DNA of 64,000 nucleotides from Solimicrobium sp040544425 (GTDB taxonomy: Bacteria; Pseudomonadota; Gammaproteobacteria; Burkholderiales; Burkholderiaceae_D), in NCBI GenBank assembly GCA_040544425.1, contig JBEONO010000013.1, positions 62,001-126,000 on the forward strand, in the 5' to 3' direction. The notes beneath the pieces were generated by a model, which was given only the letters and a program-made list of their open reading frames with translations, was not told the DNA's origin and did not search any database. A program made the position numbers and the translations under genes. How positions within the stretch are numbered: the stretch's first letter is position 1; every line of letters starts with the position of its first letter. Positions 63,188 to 64,000 of this stretch are shown here, piece after piece.

Positions 63188-63892
63188 TTAACCTTGTTCT
63201 ATTCGGACCGGACCGTACAGTGCGAACGGCTTTTTATTGAGATACGCCCAGTACCGGTCTCCATATGACCAATGCCAGTATTCCGCCGGATAATTGACGA
63301 AACCAACTTTTTCCAGGGCCCGGCTCATCATCGAGCGATGCATTTGTGCGATGCCCGAAATGGTTGATGAATCGGTTCTTGACAGAGAGCCATCCAGATC
63401 TGTCATCCAGTCTGCAGCGGGAATTCCCATATCAACCAGATTGCCGCGCCTGTCGATCAAATACACATCAATCGCGCCACCTGTGCTGTGCGGTGGTGTA
63501 TTCAGTGTTCCATCTGGATTGATTAAAGGGCAGACCAACTTGGTGGTTTCATGAAACAGGCGTATTTTGTCCCACTCAGGATGGAGTCGATTTAAGGATT
63601 GATAGCGTTTGCAAAACAGAAGGTTCTGTAATTCCAGGCTGCGATAGCCTTCATACAGGCAAAGCCTGAGATGGTTCGGTAACAGGCGTTGCGCCGCTAC
63701 CAATTTTCGGTACACCGTTTTTCTCAGCTTGGTGTAAAAAGGATTGTCAGGAATTTCGGGAGATTCACCGAAGGCAAGCACATCCTGATCGCGCAGATTG
63801 ATCATGGTTTCGCCGCATTCCTGTATCGGAATGGCGACAACCTGGGGATCAACGACTGAAAGTATTTTGTCAGACAGATGAATGCGATCCAT
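63188..63892 (-). CDS. D-alanyl-D-alanine dipeptidase (VanX/DdpX-like)
   Basis: A 234-residue zinc dipeptidase of the VanX family. The zinc ligands are in P-P-H-S-T-G-G-A-I-D-V and the catalytic/zinc block E-Y-W-H-W-S; a C-L-Y-E-G-Y-R-S block with the conserved arginine precedes them. AAGGAG precedes the ATG. Its 5-bp gap to the phosphopantetheinyl transferase suggests co-transcription. It lacks a signal peptide, so it acts in the cytoplasm, for example on D-Ala-D-Ala recycling. Confidence 0.9.
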   Translation of the reverse strand: MDRIHLSDKILSVVDPQVVAIPIQECGETMINLRDQDVLAFGESPEIPDNPFYTKLRKTVYRKLVAAQRLLPNHLRLCLYEGYRSLELQNLLFCKRYQSLNRLHPEWDKIRLFHETTKLVCPLINPDGTLNTPPHSTGGAIDVYLIDRRGNLVDMGIPAADWMTDLDGSLSRTDSSTISGIAQMHRSMMSRALEKVGFVNYPAEYWHWSYGDRYWAYLNKKPFALYGPVRIEQG

Positions 63893-64000
63893 TGGCGCTC
63901 CTTGGTAAATTACGGGGAGCTCATTCTATTGGTCTTCTTCGCCCATCCCAATCGGTAAGGCTACGTAGAGGTGACGGCTTTTTGGTGCGCTCACCTCGCT

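Noticed and set aside
63893..64000. Possible gene at the right edge
   Set aside because: No frame with support was seen in the last 108 bases.

Overview
The window looks like a chromosome segment of a betaproteobacterium, most likely in the Burkholderiales (Oxalobacteraceae-like). This is an inference from gene content and style, not from a marker gene: no rRNA, tRNA, phage or insertion sequence was recognised. Most of the window is moderately GC-rich with tightly packed genes. Two stretches, about 26.7-33.8 kb and 37.4-38.1 kb, hold toxin-antitoxin and immunity-type genes; the part from 28.4 to 33.8 kb is visibly AT-rich.

Layout. 0-2.7 kb: the end of an SGNH-like protein and a chemoreceptor. 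2.7-11.5 kb: four consecutive minus-strand genes for a family of proteins built from exactly 40-residue repeats (12, 7, 7 and 5 full units), each with the same basic and Ser-rich N-terminus and the same C-terminal domain. This is the most unusual part of the window. 11.7-19.8 kb: a LysR regulator divergent from a complete ydcSTUV-patD polyamine uptake and oxidation operon plus an APC permease. 19.9-26.7 kb: a DUF1302 / DUF1329 / RND-MMPL / YCF48 cell-envelope cluster. 26.7-33.7 kb: toxin-antitoxin pairs, several decayed, and orphan immunity-like genes separated by a recurring short sequence. 33.8-37.3 kb: a Fur-box-controlled operon of porin, FMN-binding protein, ApbE and a cytochrome b561-like membrane protein, probably an extracytoplasmic flavin electron-transfer chain tied to iron. 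37.4-38.1 kb: an intact HigBA-type pair. 38.2-43.1 kb: a LysR gene and a phosphatase / APH-like / SDR / acyl-CoA dehydrogenase set. 43.1-47.9 kb: AsmA, DUF2252 and aminotransferase genes. 48.7-53.8 kb: a three-subunit 2-oxoacid oxidoreductase (FAD/4Fe-4S subunit, gamma-alpha fusion, beta) plus a CBS protein; the gamma-alpha gene carries an in-frame TAG at codon 51. 54.1-58.6 kb: an alkane oxidation module (GMC alcohol dehydrogenase, rubredoxin, AlkB, AraC regulator, second rubredoxin). 58.8-63.9 kb: a Fic protein, an EAL-CBS-GGDEF protein, a phosphopantetheinyl transferase and a VanX-like dipeptidase.

How it fits together. The metabolic genes suggest a versatile heterotroph that uses polyamines, alkanes and acyl-CoA compounds. 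The four repeat proteins, with a nuclear-localisation-like basic motif and repeat numbers that change in whole units, are the best candidate for an undescribed system. Host-directed effector or modular binding roles are hypotheses only; no secretion machinery is visible here. Several interspersed palindromic elements (29-bp-armed repeats, a 160-bp palindrome upstream of alkB, and paired 71-73-bp elements) are also described.
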